Origin: Holacanthus passer
Taxonomy: Eukaryota; Chordata; Actinopteri; Pomacanthidae
DNA length: 64,000 nt
Direction: 5' to 3'
Assembly (NCBI GenBank): GCA_025331565.1
Contig: JAFREQ010000103.1
Location: 248,001-312,000 of the forward strand
Position numbers and translations under genes: made by a program. Numbering within the stretch: position 1 is the stretch's first letter; the number at the start of each line of letters is the position of its first letter. Shown here piece by piece: positions 23,396-37,059 of the stretch. Below the pieces are notes generated by a model. The model had not been told where the DNA came from. It was given only the letters and a program-made list of their open reading frames with translations, and did no database searches.

Positions 23396-24185
23396 AAAAC
23401 CGAAAACGACTTTCGCTCACGATATGTCTTTTAGCATATAAACATACCATATGGACATGTTAACTGGGGTAGAAACCTGTTTTTCTTTCAAGGTGGTCTT
23501 TCAATAGAAGTGGATTGTGCAACAAAGCTAGTAAGTTACAAAAGCCGTCTCCATTTTGGACTCTTCTGCTCTTCACCCTCTCACAGGACAGCACTGATAA
23601 GATGGTTTGTTCTCGCTCTTGGTCAATCGTGCAAATTTGTGTATTCACCAGAATTTTGCTGATTCAAATGCAGATGTGGCCAGATCTCAACACATGTAAA
23701 ATATGGACATTTGGCAGCTTAAGTCCCAAAAACGGCATGAGCAGAATCTGTCTTTAAAAACGCATGGTGAACCAAACAAAGTTTGCTTATATCTCCACAC
23801 AGATTTTGCTGGGAAACTGACACTAGTCTCAGTTTACATAACTATGGTTTAATAACATCTCATAATTTTAATTGCTGCGATTTATTCCAGTCTGTCATGT
23901 TTATACAGAGAGACAACCAGCTTGTCAAGAAGCTAAATAAACCTGCATCTGATGTGTCAGGAGCCGGAGCTGCTCGATTCATCAGACGCGTTTTAATCCA
24001 TCTCCATATGATTCCTACCCTCTCTGCCATACATCCAAGTCTCAGCAGCCTTATATATAATGTATCTGAACAGAAAAGAAATGGAGGTGACAGAGTCAGT
24101 AGTTACTATGATCAAATATCATAGCTGGAGGCTAACTGGGCTTCAGGGCCCACTGACAGACACAATCCACAGGGAATGAAGGGAT

Positions 24186-24239
24186 AGAGAGAGAGAGACA
24201 GAGAGAGAGAGAGAGAAGGCGAGAGAGAGAGAGAGAGGA
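24186..24239. repeat. GA microsatellite
   Basis: (GA)n with two short interruptions over about 54 bases. Confidence 0.9.
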
Positions 24240-25180
24240 TGTCTGTAGTATAAGGTAAAGGATGGCTGTGTGTCGGTATAAATCACCATTGCGGAGGCTA
24301 ATCTCTCAGGGTCTCTGGCAGGATAAATACTTTGCTTATAGATCCAACACGCCTCAGTCTCCGCCACTCATTGGGCACGCTCAGTAGGCACAAGGCCTCC
24401 CTGGGCACGGTGCTGGCTTTCCCCCTTAAATCATCCCTCATTCTCATCTTTTTTCACTCCCTCCTTTCAACACTGAGAGGCTGAGAGGCCGGCCGGGTGA
24501 CTGGAAGAGGGATGAGAGAGATATCATTCTCATTTCTCTTTATTTCCGCACGCTTCCCCTCGCTGGAAAAAAAAAAAAAAAAACCCACTTCACTCTCAAT
24601 AAGTCTTTTAATCTCATATCTGATCTTAAAGTCTTGTTTTTCTTGAAATGAGAAGGTAATTTGGACAGCAGAGATGAGATAATTCCTTTTGTTACTCATG
24701 CAGTTTCACCTGTCAGAGATTTTTGTTATAAACATGCCACATTATCTTGAAACGGGGCAGAATATGCAGATTTCCCGACTGGAATCTTAAAAAAAAAAAG
24801 TAAAACAAGAGAAAGTCTCGTCTCTATCTTGCCCGTTGACAGATTCTTTTCACTTGTTTTACAAAAAATAAAGACTTCAGTGAAAGGACTTGTTGAAAGA
24901 GATACCTTTTGCAGTGTACCAATCATTCAGCTTTCCCCTTTTTTCTCCTTTAACTTTTCCAGCAAAGAAGTGGCGACACAGAAATAAAATTAGCCTCACT
25001 CCATTGTTTCTGCACTGACAGGGAGCATTTTCTCATTTCCAGTACAGTTCACTCTATTGTTCAAACCCTTACATTTGCAACTGCCTCGCTCTCCATTTTG
25101 TACATTTTGTATTTGCATGTCCCCAGCTTCACCCCTTTCATCTCTGTGATGGCGAGGTAAAGACATTCTCCCCCCGCTGC

Positions 25181-25203
25181 CTCCCCTCCCCTCCCCTCCC
25201 CTC
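25181..25203. repeat. CTCCC pentanucleotide repeat
   Basis: Four to five CTCCC units. The complementary strand has runs of four G spaced by A, which is quadruplex-capable. Confidence 0.8.
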
Positions 25204-26220
25204 GCCTTCCTCTTCCTCTCCTCCCCTCTTCATCCCTCCCTTGTTCCCTCTCTCTGTAATCTTGCCCTGTCTGTAACAGTGGAGGTGCTGCCTGATTGAA
25301 ACAAACGGCCACTGATTGCTGATCAGCCAGCTGTAAAGCCTGGCAAGGATATGAGCTAATGAAAAAATGGACCTGATTTGAGAGGCACCGAGCGTCGCTC
25401 ACCCTGCTAGCCCTGCTGTCCCCTGCTGTTACCCTCTATCCCTCCATTCCTCCCTTGTCTTCCTCCTATCACCCCCTCCACCTCACCCTGTCTGCTCATC
25501 ATTGTCAGCTATCCTTACTGGGAGAGTGAGAGAAACAGAAAGGCATGTAAGGGATTGACTGGGGCCGGTCGTTTAAGAGAGGTAATGAAGAATTAGCAGA
25601 CATGCAGTGGTGTTGGGGTTGTTTTCATGGGTCTGTCTGAGGTAGTTTTGAGGATCAGATGTGCTCAAAAGGATACAAAGATGACAAAATCTTGCAGAGT
25701 GGGACATTTTGATCTGTCTGCGAAGGGGATGATGCTGGCTTTTATCAGATACAGTGCCTGCATGTGTGTATGCACACCGGTAAAGAAAAGCACAATCTGG
25801 CCGAATCATGCTAATGATATAAAGAAAGTGATAGAAAAAGAAGCAGTCACTACACCACATCTGATATGTTTCATATTCTTGCTTAAACATCCAACAAGTA
25901 ATTTTTGTAATAAAAATGCAAAGGGTGCTATAATAGCATACAAAGGGAGATTTGTGCACATAATGGACCACTTAGGCCACAATGAACATCCCGTGTTTGT
26001 TTTTGCACATTTTGATAATCTTCCCTCCCCATTTTGATGCATACAAAGGCACAAAGTAGCACACTCTGACCCCCCCATCTTGTAGGGTCAGCGCTAAAGT
26101 GGGCAATAATTGCCAGTGGCAACTCATTAGAATTGGTGATTTGGTGAAAGTAAAGTGGAGAAATAAGAGAAAACACACAAATAAATGCATGCGCATACAC
26201 ATGCCATGCACGCAGATTCA

Positions 26221-26276
26221 TATACACACACACACACACACACAAAAGCGTGGAAGCAAACACACACACACACACC
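26221..26276. repeat. Split CA microsatellite
   Basis: Two (CA)n blocks, 26223-26243 and 26258-26276, separated by 14 bases. Confidence 0.9.
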
Positions 26277-26369
26277 TACAATGCCAAGACGATAAATTAA
26301 AATCTTCATGACCCTGTGTACACAAAATTAGCCACAGGGCCAACAGACCTGCATTAGAGCAGTGCATAG

Positions 26370-26650
26370 TAACAGAGAAGAACTCTAATTGGGGGTCATT
26401 ATTTAAGCTGAGAGAGGGAAAAGGCTGAAGACTCTCATTTTCACTCCTCTTTCGCCTTCTTTTTTATTTGACAGGCGCAGTAAATTAAGAAAGTGGTGAT
26501 ATTTAATACCTTTTAACCTCCCCGAGACAGTTTTCTGATCAATTACTAGAGCAGGCTGTAATTGTTAGCCTGGATAATGATTCCACATGTGAGAGAGCAG
26601 CGCTAAGATGAAGCCCTGAGTGCAATTACCTTAAACCCCTCAAGTGTACT
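26370..26650. promoter_or_regulatory. Candidate conserved noncoding element
   Basis: About 280 bases of complex sequence with homeodomain-type cores (CAATTACTAG, GTAATTGTTAG, GATAATGATT between 26539 and 26582) and no microsatellite. Enhancer-like by composition only. Confidence 0.4.
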
Positions 26651-29600
26651 GGTGTCTGGAGAGGACATTATGGAAAGAGAGAGTTAGTAAGACAGGCTGA
26701 GGGAACCTGCGGAGGGGCTGCCATATGAAGCAGAAGATGATGCGAGATCATCTGACAGTGAGGAGTAAACCCTGCTCACACAGGCTACCTGAAACATGAG
26801 CACTGACGGATCACATCAAATAATGTGCTGGGGATCTGCTTTGCCAAATCGCTAATTTTTAGTAACTCAAGATGATGAATTGGAATTTTTTCCATCGAAT
26901 TATGATTGTTCTGACACACATTCCTGAAACAGAATTTACGTTACATTTCATTGTTGCCTGCAGGTTTACTGTTTTGGTTTACTTGCACTTCATAGCAGCA
27001 CCTGTTCTGTGCACTACTTGCCCTGCACCAAACAGCAGGAAAACAAAGTTAGTGACTAGCTGGTGAATGTACTGTAAAGGCTAATGGAGCATTTGCCAGC
27101 TAAAGAGCTAGATATTTATCTCTAAAAATAGTTGAGACCAAGCACAGAGTTGAAAGTAAAGTGAAAATTGTGCTGCTTTATCAGATGGCAAGAATACTAC
27201 TATAGGCAAATGTATGCTCACAAATTCATCACATCAATGTATGTCAGAGTTGTGTTTACGGCTTGTTCCCTCTGCCAACAAGTGGCTATCAGTCATTGCA
27301 GGTTCAATGCATAATGTCTGGTTCCATGTGAAAATTGACCTCTGTTGACAAGCAGAATACTGTTTTCATCACGTCTCTGTATGTGTTGCCACATGCTGGC
27401 ATGTTGGCACTTATAGCAATGTGTTAATGTGCATATTTGTATAGGCTGTGTTTGCATATGTACAACTTCTGGGCTATGTTGGAATGACTGCCATCCTTTT
27501 ATTGAAAAACCTGTGTGGGTGTCCCTTTCTTGGCTGTGAATAGTCTATGTAGCCAAGCAATTTAAGATCAAATTACACCCTGTGAGATCTTGTGCTCGGC
27601 CTGACAGCCCCCCAAACACTAAATAAATCACCTTTTTACTGTGGAGGAAACTGCGTGGCTCAGCTGCACATGAGAGCGCTCCCATTTTAAACAGCACGTT
27701 TCTACTCAACACACCCGCAACAGAGGCTCTCCATTTCACCACTGGTTGCTTTCACTCACTATGAGTGACCAGGAAGGAAACGCACGTTCACATTAGCCAG
27801 AGTTTAAAACAAGCTTCAGTTTTGGGCACTCCTGTCTGTGGTGGAGACTATTTGCTCGCCGACGTGCATGTTTGGTGTCTCAGACTTGGAATGCAACGCA
27901 GGTTTGAATATTCATGATAAACAGCAACAGAGAAGTGCCAAAATGTCCCACTTGAGTGAAAACACTGTAGCTTCACTGGAATTCTCGTGCTCCTGTAACA
28001 TCCAGGGGCATATTTGAAATGTACTTTAAGCAAAAGTTAGGTTTGCATATGGCTCTAAATATGTTTTCTGTGTAAATGAACAAGAGGGCTGAAAGTTTGA
28101 AGCTTACTTCAGACATAACTTACTTGATTCATCACAACTATGGCCTGTTTCTAATGCAAAACCTGTGAAATGTATGGTTCACAATATATGGTTATGAAAA
28201 GTAGCAAAGTACAGGAGTCCAAACATGCATTTGTCTCACTTCATAAAGTACAAGAATACAAAAGAGCTGCAGCTTTACAGCTTTCACAAAACCTTAATTT
28301 GTTACTTTCCACCCTTGAACTGCTCCACTGTTTTGCATAAAGTGCAAGATTTATCAGGGGAGGTGGAAAGAATGCGAACAAATAGTGAAATTTCAAACAA
28401 ACACAATGCTTGATTTCTTCAAATATTGAACAGTTGGTGGTGTTATCTGGCTCGGTGACCCAGCGCTCATAGCAGGCAGAGCGGAGTGGCATGGCCTGAC
28501 CTCCTGTCTGCAGCGAGGCTGGCTGGAGGCTGAGGAGAGCCGAGAGAGAGAGGGAGAAGGGGAGAAGAGACAGGCAGAAAAGGACGAGGGCAAATAAAAT
28601 ACCAGACGCCTGCACAAGAAACACACACAAAACTAAACTAGCATGAACCCGCTGCCATCCTCCCTTCCCCCCCAACATCAAATATGTTAAGGCCATCTGT
28701 TTTTTTACACAAGTAAACAACAATGCACTGTCAATAGCAACAGGGCCGGGTGAGTACACTTGTTTAATATTTAACAAAAATAAATTACTGTAGTAGTAGA
28801 AGTTAAAGGTCTTACGTTTAGTATTTTGAATGGGGTGAATGGTATAGCCTCTTTCTCATGCCAGTGGATTTGCTAGTGCCAGCATTTTTCAATTTAACTC
28901 CATGTTTTCGAAGAACCCCATTCTCTCTCTATAGTTGCCTCCATTGCACTTTTGGAGTTGATGAGGAGGACAAACATGTTGTGGAAATATTTTCCCATCA
29001 GCCTTTCACTTTCCTCCACCATCTGGTGTCATCAGAAAGTCAAAAAGCTTCATCTCTGTTTGCCCTGGCAAAACAGCATCCTCTTTCTGTTTTGTGCTGT
29101 AGAGCCACCTCTCTCCGTGCTGTAAATTAATAGAGCTGGCAGACACGGTGGGCATCGAGCTGTGTGGTCACAAGAGTCACTCGTCGAAAAATGTCCCCCC
29201 AAAAAATCAAGAATTAATTTGAATGCAACCCAGGATAAGCCCCCTGCGAAGTCCTTCCATCAGCGGTCAGAGACAGTCTCTTACCTTTCAGTACACTATG
29301 TACGTCTTGAGATTGTAGTTCTATCAAACCGTGTCCCAAAACATTGCCGATGGGCTGCTTATCCTTGCAAAAAGAACATGCTATTTGATCACTGATCCTA
29401 ATTTTATGACCTTCTGGCGAGGGTCTTGAAGATGAGTAGGCATTCAGTTGAAGTTGTACAGTTGACATTTCTCTCCTTGTTTCTGGCAGCTGGGTCCTCA
29501 GATTGGTTGTCATTGTAATGCGAGGCAGTTGCTTCTACAAAGTTGGCAAACCGCCTTATCTTTGGCACAGTGTAGAAACCAAAATACTTCCACTTCTCAG

Positions 29601-31549
29601 ATGCTTCGATGTTGTGATTATCTGGTCAGTGGAGGTTTGCTCGCTAGTGTCCTCCTCCTGTTTTATTTATTAGCTTAGTTTACTGATAGGTCAAAAGGGC
29701 AAACAATGAGTCAAGCTGACAACCACTAGACGATGAGGTAAACTACTTCAGATGGTCTGTTGCTCCTGTGGACAGTGTTGCCACATTGGTTTGATGTTTT
29801 CCAGCCAAAACCACCTAAATATTATCTATAATAAACAGCACAAAATTAATTCATAGACGATAGCAACACTATTGTGGTTCATCACAATTCTTCAGCATGA
29901 CTTCAAGTGTTCACGAGTGTGCTAGAACGCAGATAGAGACATCATACAGTGGAACTATAAAACTATTTTCTGTTTCTGCCTTCTGCCTTAAAAATAAAGA
30001 AAAAAAAATAAAGGGACAGCTCCAACAACAAAAACAATAGGTCTTATCTTACTTGGTAAACTGCAACAAGTCTTGACAGTATGCCAACTTAAAGTGTAGG
30101 CCTACCCCACACACACACAGGAAGAGAGAGACTGAGAGAGCTGTAAGCATACAAGCATAGAGGTTTCTGTTACAATGAAAATACAGATTTTACAGAAACA
30201 CCACAGCTTGTGTGTGTTTATAGGAAGAAGTGCGGGTGGGTGGTAATGATGGTAACTCATATCTCCTCTCCGCCTCTCTCTCAGTTGTGCTGAGTGACTG
30301 GATGTGATCACCAAGGAATACAATTCATTACTAGATTTTTTTTTTAACATATTGTTAATTTTACTAATCTAACAATTATTTAAAAACCAGCCCAACTCCC
30401 GTCCACCCGTCCAATCCCATTTTACCCTGCACCATGCAGCCCATAGCCACCCAACTGGGCTGAACTGCCCAATCTGGCAGCACCTGCTTATAGACTGTAC
30501 ATTCTGAATTCAAACAGGTCATTACAGTTCAGATATTTAATTTTCCTCCTAGTTTGAATGAATGTTCGAATTTCAAATTAAAAGTGAGAGCCCTAGTGGA
30601 CGCCACACATAGATGAGTGGCTTATTATAGATATCAGCTTATTCCTCATTGGAAATACATTTGCAGTGGCACAAGTGAAGAATGTTAAACGAGTGGTGAT
30701 GTGGTGAAAGCAGCCCATCACCAGCGCAGCTTCAGTCCTCTGTCAGTTTTCTGTATGGGAAGTGTTCAGCCACAGTACTTTTGCCTGTACTCATTGTCCA
30801 GAACACAATCACTATAGTGTCAGGTATGAATCTGAAGAAAATAAATTGCAAATATACAAAAACTAAAAATGCACTTTGGGTCACAAGTAACATGCGTAAA
30901 CTAGCACTATGGAGTTAAGTTCTGTTGTTTTGTTTGTATGTGCATGCAAGTGAGGACAAGAGCAATTCACATCCTGCCATTGGTTTCACGTTATTGTGTT
31001 GATTGAGACAGCTGGTGGCCGTAATGTGAAAGTGTTGCTGTATACCAAAAAAGGCAGGAAAAAAAAGACTGCCTGCTAGAAATGAACTGAAAACCTGTAA
31101 AGAAGCACACTATTTTGCACTCTTCATTGTTATTAATTTTTAAGGTTTTTTTGTGTGAATAAGCTGCATAAGGTTTCATAAATAAATCATAACCATTACA
31201 TTTAAGTCAGGTGTTGGAGTCCAGCATAAACATAGAAGGACTGAAAAGTTTTGTTCAGTTACTAGCCATCAGAAAAATTGCTTACATTTATCATCCCCAT
31301 AAAACATTAGACCCGAGGGTTTTGTGCAACATTGCACTCATTATATCGTACCCAGAGTTTTTCGTTGCTCTTGTAATGCGCTTCTAATGCCTTATAAGCA
31401 CCACTTTATTGTTAGCAAAAAATGCTAACAAATAGTAACAGACAACAATTCACAGCTTCAGTGGCTGAAAAGTCAAGTGAAGTGATGCTTCACATTCAAT
31501 AGAGTTGAAGTCCCTTGACTCTCCTGCCTTTATAATAGAAACAGACGAG
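26651..31549. other. Gene-free interval
   Basis: Mostly AT-rich complex DNA. A 178-residue open frame on the - strand at 28241-28777 lacks domain content and runs through Leu/Ser-rich low complexity caused by a GA-rich tract; I treat it as chance. A stretch near 30535-30597 ending in GAGAGCCCTAG resembles the end of a fish DNA element but has no visible partner. Confidence 0.55.
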
Positions 31550-31830
31550 GATGATTTACCTTCACAGCCACTGAGATGATCCACGCAGCAGATGTTTTAC
31601 ACTTTCTGACCATTTATTTGTGGAGCGGGAAAGGGAGGGGGGACTTGGGAAGGGTATAATTAGGATTTATGGAGTGAATCTGCAGAGTTGCAAAGGCGAC
31701 TGATGATCCTTCCTGTAAGAAGTGTCTTTGTCTGCTAGGTGAGGGATAACGGACGGCGCCATGTTGACAAGGGCAAGGACAAGAAGCTAGATGTTTTAGC
31801 GTTGCTCACCGGGTCCCTCATCCGCTTAGC
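31550..31830. promoter_or_regulatory. Candidate conserved noncoding element
   Basis: Complex sequence with TATAATTAGGATTTATGG near 31656 and a CpG-containing block at 31749-31815. It adjoins CA-rich sequence. Weaker than the other islands. Confidence 0.3.
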
Positions 31831-32269
31831 ACAGATGAACACACAGATATGCGCCTATGCACCGCATGGCAAACACACACATACACACATACAAAGCATG
31901 AAAGCATCCATCTATTTAAGACAAGAAGGCACTGCTGGGTGAATGCAAAATCTACACATGCACATATACACACAGAGCCTGTGTGTATTTAAACAAGCCC
32001 TATAAAACATGCATTTAAATTGTAAAACACACACGCATAAATGTGATGACAAACTAACAATAAAATGTATGATGTTCATATGTCTGTTTAAAATGAGCAT
32101 CTTTGCACAGGCCTGTGCATATCCAAGAATAAATGTGCACACACACACTGACTGCAGTGTATTGTCTGAAGTCCTTTGGCCCAGCTTGCCTCTCTTGAGG
32201 TTATGGCAGCACCAGATCACCCGCAATCCAGCTCAACATTTGCCTAAAGAGGAAGTCCCTCTCATGTAA

Positions 32270-32580
32270 ATGTGCTTCTTTTGTTGGAGTATTTTATTCC
32301 ATGGCCAAGTTTCATGGCATCACAGGAGCACTGCTCCAAAGTAGCTCTGCTAAATTCGCCTAATGGGGAGTCAACCAGATGACTCACATTTGTATTTCTG
32401 TTTCTCTCTCTGAGCCTCTGGCCTGTAGCCTGAAGCTTGCCAGCGGTCATTAAATTGGTTATTTACAGTAAACAGCGCTATAATCCTGTCACAACCTCTC
32501 CCTCGTCCTTCCATAAAGCCTTAGCCAATGTTTGGTGGCGAGAGGAGCGAGTGTTAAATGGGTATTGAAGTGACGTTATC
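32270..32580. promoter_or_regulatory. Candidate conserved noncoding element
   Basis: About 300 bases without low complexity, including GTCATTAAATTGGTTATTTA near 32446, AACAGCGCTATAATCC and a TGACGTTA CRE-like site near 32570. Called from composition and motifs. Confidence 0.35.
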
Positions 32581-32856
32581 TGGATTTCTTTCTCTCTTTT
32601 TTTCCCCCTCCGATGGATGTGGAGCAGGGTTTGTTTGTCTAAATGTTAGCACTTTGGAAGAGCTCCACAGCTGTGGGCACCTAGATCACAGTGGAGGTTT
32701 CACTGCACACACACACACACACATACGCATAGACAGACACACACACTGATCACTCACACTCTGACAGGCAGCCATGTTGGGCTGGCAGCTCAACAACACA
32801 AAGCTTTTATCTGTCAGTGGTCAAGCCTGACTGAACCCCCGCTACATTATAGGCAC

Positions 32857-32884
32857 TCACACACACACACACACACACACACAC
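32857..32884. repeat. CA microsatellite
   Basis: Fourteen uninterrupted CA units followed by a short CT run. Confidence 0.95.
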
Positions 32885-33469
32885 TGACTCTCTCTCTCCC
32901 AAACACACATGCACTTTGAAAAAGTGCCATTTCTATTTTTTTTCTCTTTAAAACCTGGCTCAAATCTGCTCTTTTCCGGAAATTAGCCATCTGTGCTGCC
33001 CGTGAGTGACAGAATGTTCATATCAATCCTTCCAGGAGATGATGAGCACCCCGTCTGCACAGACAACACCCACACACACCCAAAATGACATACACACACA
33101 TGGCCACATTTCCAGGAGCAAGTCATTTGTGAATTTGTTTCTACTATGGATAATGGCATGAAGTGAACCTTCCCTTTGAAGCAGATTAATCTGGTCCTGA
33201 TTCTCATGGCCACTCACATAAATACAGTACATTCACTCACAATATGACCACATGTCACACAAGATAGAGTGTATGTGGAAGAGAAACAGTGAGCAGACAA
33301 ACACACAAACACACTTCCAAGATTCCTGCAGGACAAAGATGGCTGGTGGTTAATGAATCTTAGTTAACACCATTAGACTGAATGATGAGTGCTGTCCGAT
33401 TGCTCCTTCCTGTGTATGTGTTTTTCCCCCCTGTCTCTCTTTCTTCTTCCTCTCTGCCTCTATTTTTTA

Positions 33470-33740
33470 CGCTTGAATTTCGACGAATGGCTTTCATCAG
33501 CAAAGCGCATCTCATTAGTGGCGATGATGCGCCGTATGTTGATCATCATCATCTGTGAGTGGACTGATGAGCGATGAATGTCAGCCGTAATGGAGGCGAC
33601 AACGTTGCGTCCCGTAAACCCACCGCGACACACTCACGCTAATTACTCCATATAGCGCCGTTACCGGCAGCAAAACGGCTGCAGCGGCACCAGTAGGAGC
33701 AGAAGTGGAAATGACAATCATAATGAAGCATATCAGGTGC
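33470..33740. promoter_or_regulatory. Candidate conserved noncoding element, CpG-retaining
   Basis: About 270 bases with an unusual number of CpGs for this desert, TAATTA at 33640-33645, a GATGATGCGCC block and ATCATCATCATC near 33541. CpG retention is compatible with an unmethylated enhancer. Confidence 0.45.
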
Positions 33741-33889
33741 ATCAGTTCACTCAATGCAAGCTGCATCTGGTATAAAAAAAAATCACCAGGACTGAATTTC
33801 GAAGTAGAGAAACAGTATCACTGATGGTTGAGGTATTATTATTTGGTTGATGTCATCAGTATAAGTCACCACACTATATGTTTACAGGA

Positions 33890-34309
33890 TACACAGATCC
33901 TTAGTAGTCCTCACTTGTCATGGTGCATTTACTCAAATACTGAACTACAATTTTGACTCAAATACTTGTACTTCACTTGTGCTTTTATGCTTAACTTCAC
34001 TGTACTCCACAACATTTATTGTTGATGTCAGCTCCTTTGCTGATTCGAACTTTACACACATTGTTGAGAATAAACCCAACAGTTCATAATGTAGTTGAAC
34101 TTCGCTCCTGCTCGACCAACTACAACAGTAAAGTGCTGCTTCCACATTAATGTGTCAGTAACAACGATCCAATGATATAATGCATGAAAATAGAACAATC
34201 ACTGCTGCAGTCTGTATAACAAATCCTCCTGCATTTAGACAGACACTTAAATAAAGTTCTATTGCTACTTTTACTTAAGTAAAAGATCTAAATACGTCTT
34301 TCACCGCTG
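33890..34309. mobile_element. Fish interspersed repeat (non-autonomous DNA element), copy 1
   Basis: The right end, TACTTTTACTTAAGTAAAAG then ATCTAAATACGTCTTTCACC at 34266-34305, matches the terminus of a common spiny-rayed fish repeat whose consensus, as I remember it, begins and ends with CAGTGGTGGAA inverted repeats. The interior carries the characteristic CCAACAG...GTTGAACT...CTACAACAGTAAAGTGCTGC series. The left end is degraded (AGATCCTTAGTA at 33895), so its boundary is approximate. No coding capacity. Confidence 0.6.
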
Positions 34310-35460
34310 CTTATCTGTGCCACCATGAGTGGCTTCAAATATAAATCGAACAATTTTTGTTTGCCCTTAGTGACAAGAGCTAAAGGATGAAATCTACATG
34401 TACAGCAATGCCACAACCTTTCCAACAAAGCAAGGCTTTCATGGACAACTATATACGGAAGGTACACAAGTTCAATACAAGTGCCAGAGCTTTACATTTT
34501 GACAGCATATGAAGGCTAGAAATGGACACCAAAAAAACTGAGTAAATATATTTCAGAAACATATTTACACCTTGATGTCACATAATGATCTAAGAAGCAG
34601 ATATAGGTGACTCAACCCACTCCTAAGACAAGCACAGTGTCGGGCTTAGATGGGTTGATTGACACCCACTGACTGTACAGCGTATACTTAAGCAGTCTAT
34701 GAATATTCACTGTCACGCCACCACCATGCATCGGCTCTTGCTCATCACAGGTGCTTCTTTTCACAGGTGACAGAAGGATGCCGACATTTCAATATTTTTT
34801 TTTTTTTTTGTTTGCAGGCGTTTGTTTGTGATATCACACCTCATGCTAACTTGCAAATTATAGAGAGCCAGGGTAACAATAGCAGACGACTCTTTTGTCC
34901 TCTCACCACTCCGGTTGTGGCTGCTGATGCTGTGATTCTCCTGAAATCCACTTTGGCTGTGACACAAATGAGACAGAGAGAGAAAACACCGTCTGGAAAA
35001 CACCCTCAAGGCTCCAGTCCTTGAACCAGTGGTCAGTCTGGAAGCTGTGGGAGATTTTGGCCAAAACAACTGTTATTGTTCGGCAAGTTCAAAGTGTGTT
35101 CAAGCGCAAGTTTGAATTCCATGTCTTTATTTCTATGTGAGCAAAGTTATGATGGAAAAAAAAAAAAACCCCTTTGCCTTTGGTTACTTGAACTTTATAA
35201 ATTTGACAAAGCGTTGCAAAGTGGCAAAAATGGGAAATACAAATGTCTTCCAGTTTTATTGTCTGCCATTTACAAAGTGAAAGCTTCTCTAGATTTTAAT
35301 GAATCCAATATAGCACAGAAAATCTTAATTCATTCAATTCAAAGAAAACTATCAAAATCAGCTCTTCTCAAAGTCTATGTGTGCTTGTAAGAGTCAGCTT
35401 GCCTCTCCACTGTTGTTTTGTCTAATCTGAAGTCTCCAACTTATGTGTGAGAGAGTGCTG

Positions 35461-35482
35461 GAAAGAAAGAAAGAAAGAAAGA
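35461..35482. repeat. GAAA tetranucleotide microsatellite
   Basis: About five GAAA units. Confidence 0.85.
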
Positions 35483-37059
35483 GTATGTACTGTACCTCTG
35501 CTCCAGTTTGGAGAGATTTATGAGTGGACCAAACCAAAGAGTGTAAGAGTGTATACTCAGAGAGAGTTTGGGAGGAGAGATTTACGATCGGCCATATTGG
35601 TCATAATTCAAAGTTCACGCTCACATATATCACATTTTGAATCACATAGATTATGAGAGAGAACAGATTTATCATACACACAGGTAGCACACGTGCAGGA
35701 TCCAAAAAGCAAAGAAAAGCAAAAACAACACACACTCGCAAACTCATACACCAGATGTTTTTTTCATTTTAAAGTAATATGATCCTTATACACAGTAAAC
35801 CTGGTATTATGATGACTTTAACTTTAGTGTGGTGCTTGCCATAATCTATAATATGCAGTAACTATCAGTCTATTTCCTGCATAAAAGTACAAGCACAGAT
35901 TATTTATCATCAAAGCATATTTTCATAACCCCACCAACAGTCAGTCATTTTGGATAATGTCCTGATAGGTTATAAATAACCTGTGATATACATACAGTTT
36001 CTTCCGCACTAGCATCCAAGTGTCTGAAAAAGAAAAGGGAGGGCCACATCCACGTCTCATCCAGTCCACTGGAAGCTCTTTTACAAGTCTATCTTGATGT
36101 AAACTTTACTTTTCTATTTCCTATGATTTACTGTTTGGAGTGTGTTAAATGTTTCATGCGCCACAGAGGCCACTCTGCTGAAACCTATTCAGCTCTGAAC
36201 ACACAAGCCCATCTATTTCTGTTCCTGTTTGTTAAATATTAACTACACATTCCCGCTGTCTCATCCGCCGTGTATAGGTGTATGTGTGCGTGTGTGTTTG
36301 TGAGATAGAGAGAGCTACGTGTGCGACCTTTCTATTTGTGTCCGTGTGTGTGTGTGTGCGTGCATACATCAAGTGTGTTGTGGATGTGTGTTTGGTTAGT
36401 GTAATGGTGAGGAGCTTGGGACCCATCTTGGGACCTCTTGGTCCTCTTCAAGTTTCCGTGACAAACACTGTGACCACGCAATAAAGGTGTCTTAACACTC
36501 TTATCAAGTACCTACAAGTACTACTTAGCAAATTCCTCTTATTTCTAATGCAGTTCACCATGCAGGAATTCCATTAAGACATAGAAGACTATAAGGTTTG
36601 TGAGTCTAATATATACAGGTAAAGTCAGGGAATATGATAAATTATTGACTTGGTTTTTTGAACATGACTATTTTCCCCTCCCATTATATTCCAAGCTGAG
36701 CATTTTGTTATGTCTTAAAACATGGAGGGAACCTTTAAAGGGGTACTCCATGCACTTCTATAATGTTTAGACTGATTTAAAAAGAACTGTCAAAATGAAA
36801 AAAAAAAAAAAGAAAAAAGCAGAGGATGAGATATTCAGTCTCTGGTATATGTCAGGTTTCACAAACTAGATCCTATCCATCTTACTGTCTACACTGCTAT
36901 TGTTGTTTGTTTGTTTTTGTTTCTTGTTATACAGTACATAGTATACAGTATATATATAGATATACATATATATGATTCAAGGCCACGCGCACAATACTTC
37001 AGCTCTCAAGTGTTTCGATTTCAAGTTTTGTTTTGTGAGCTTGACTCAGGTAGGCGAAA

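Larger units (their letters stand above)
22831..26369. other. Gene-free interval with repeats
   Basis: Contains copy B of the unclassified dispersed repeat, a GA microsatellite (24186-24239), an A17 run (24567-24583), a CCCCT repeat (25181-25203) and CA microsatellites near 26221-26276. Short complex stretches at about 24280-24370 and 25300-25400 could be regulatory but are weakly supported. No coding evidence. Confidence 0.6.
31831..33469. other. Microsatellite-rich spacer around an island
   Basis: Outside the island at 32270-32580 this interval is CA-rich: 31870-31890, 32709-32745, 32857-32884 (14 uninterrupted units), 33068-33100 and 33295-33312. No coding evidence. Confidence 0.65.
33741..37059. 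other. Gene-free interval
   Basis: Holds repeat copy 1 (33890-34309), a T15 run (34795-34809), a GAAA microsatellite (35461-35482), GT repeats at about 36277-36370 and an AT-rich TATA stretch at 36942-36975. Open frames are short and unsupported. Confidence 0.6.

Noticed and set aside
28241..28777. 178-residue - strand open frame
   Set aside because: Leu/Ser-rich low complexity from a GA-rich tract; no recognisable domain and no neighbouring exon.
28936..29130. Possible third repeat copy related to 56820-57030
   Set aside because: Only a short string (AGCAGCATCCTCTT-like) is shared; the rest does not align.
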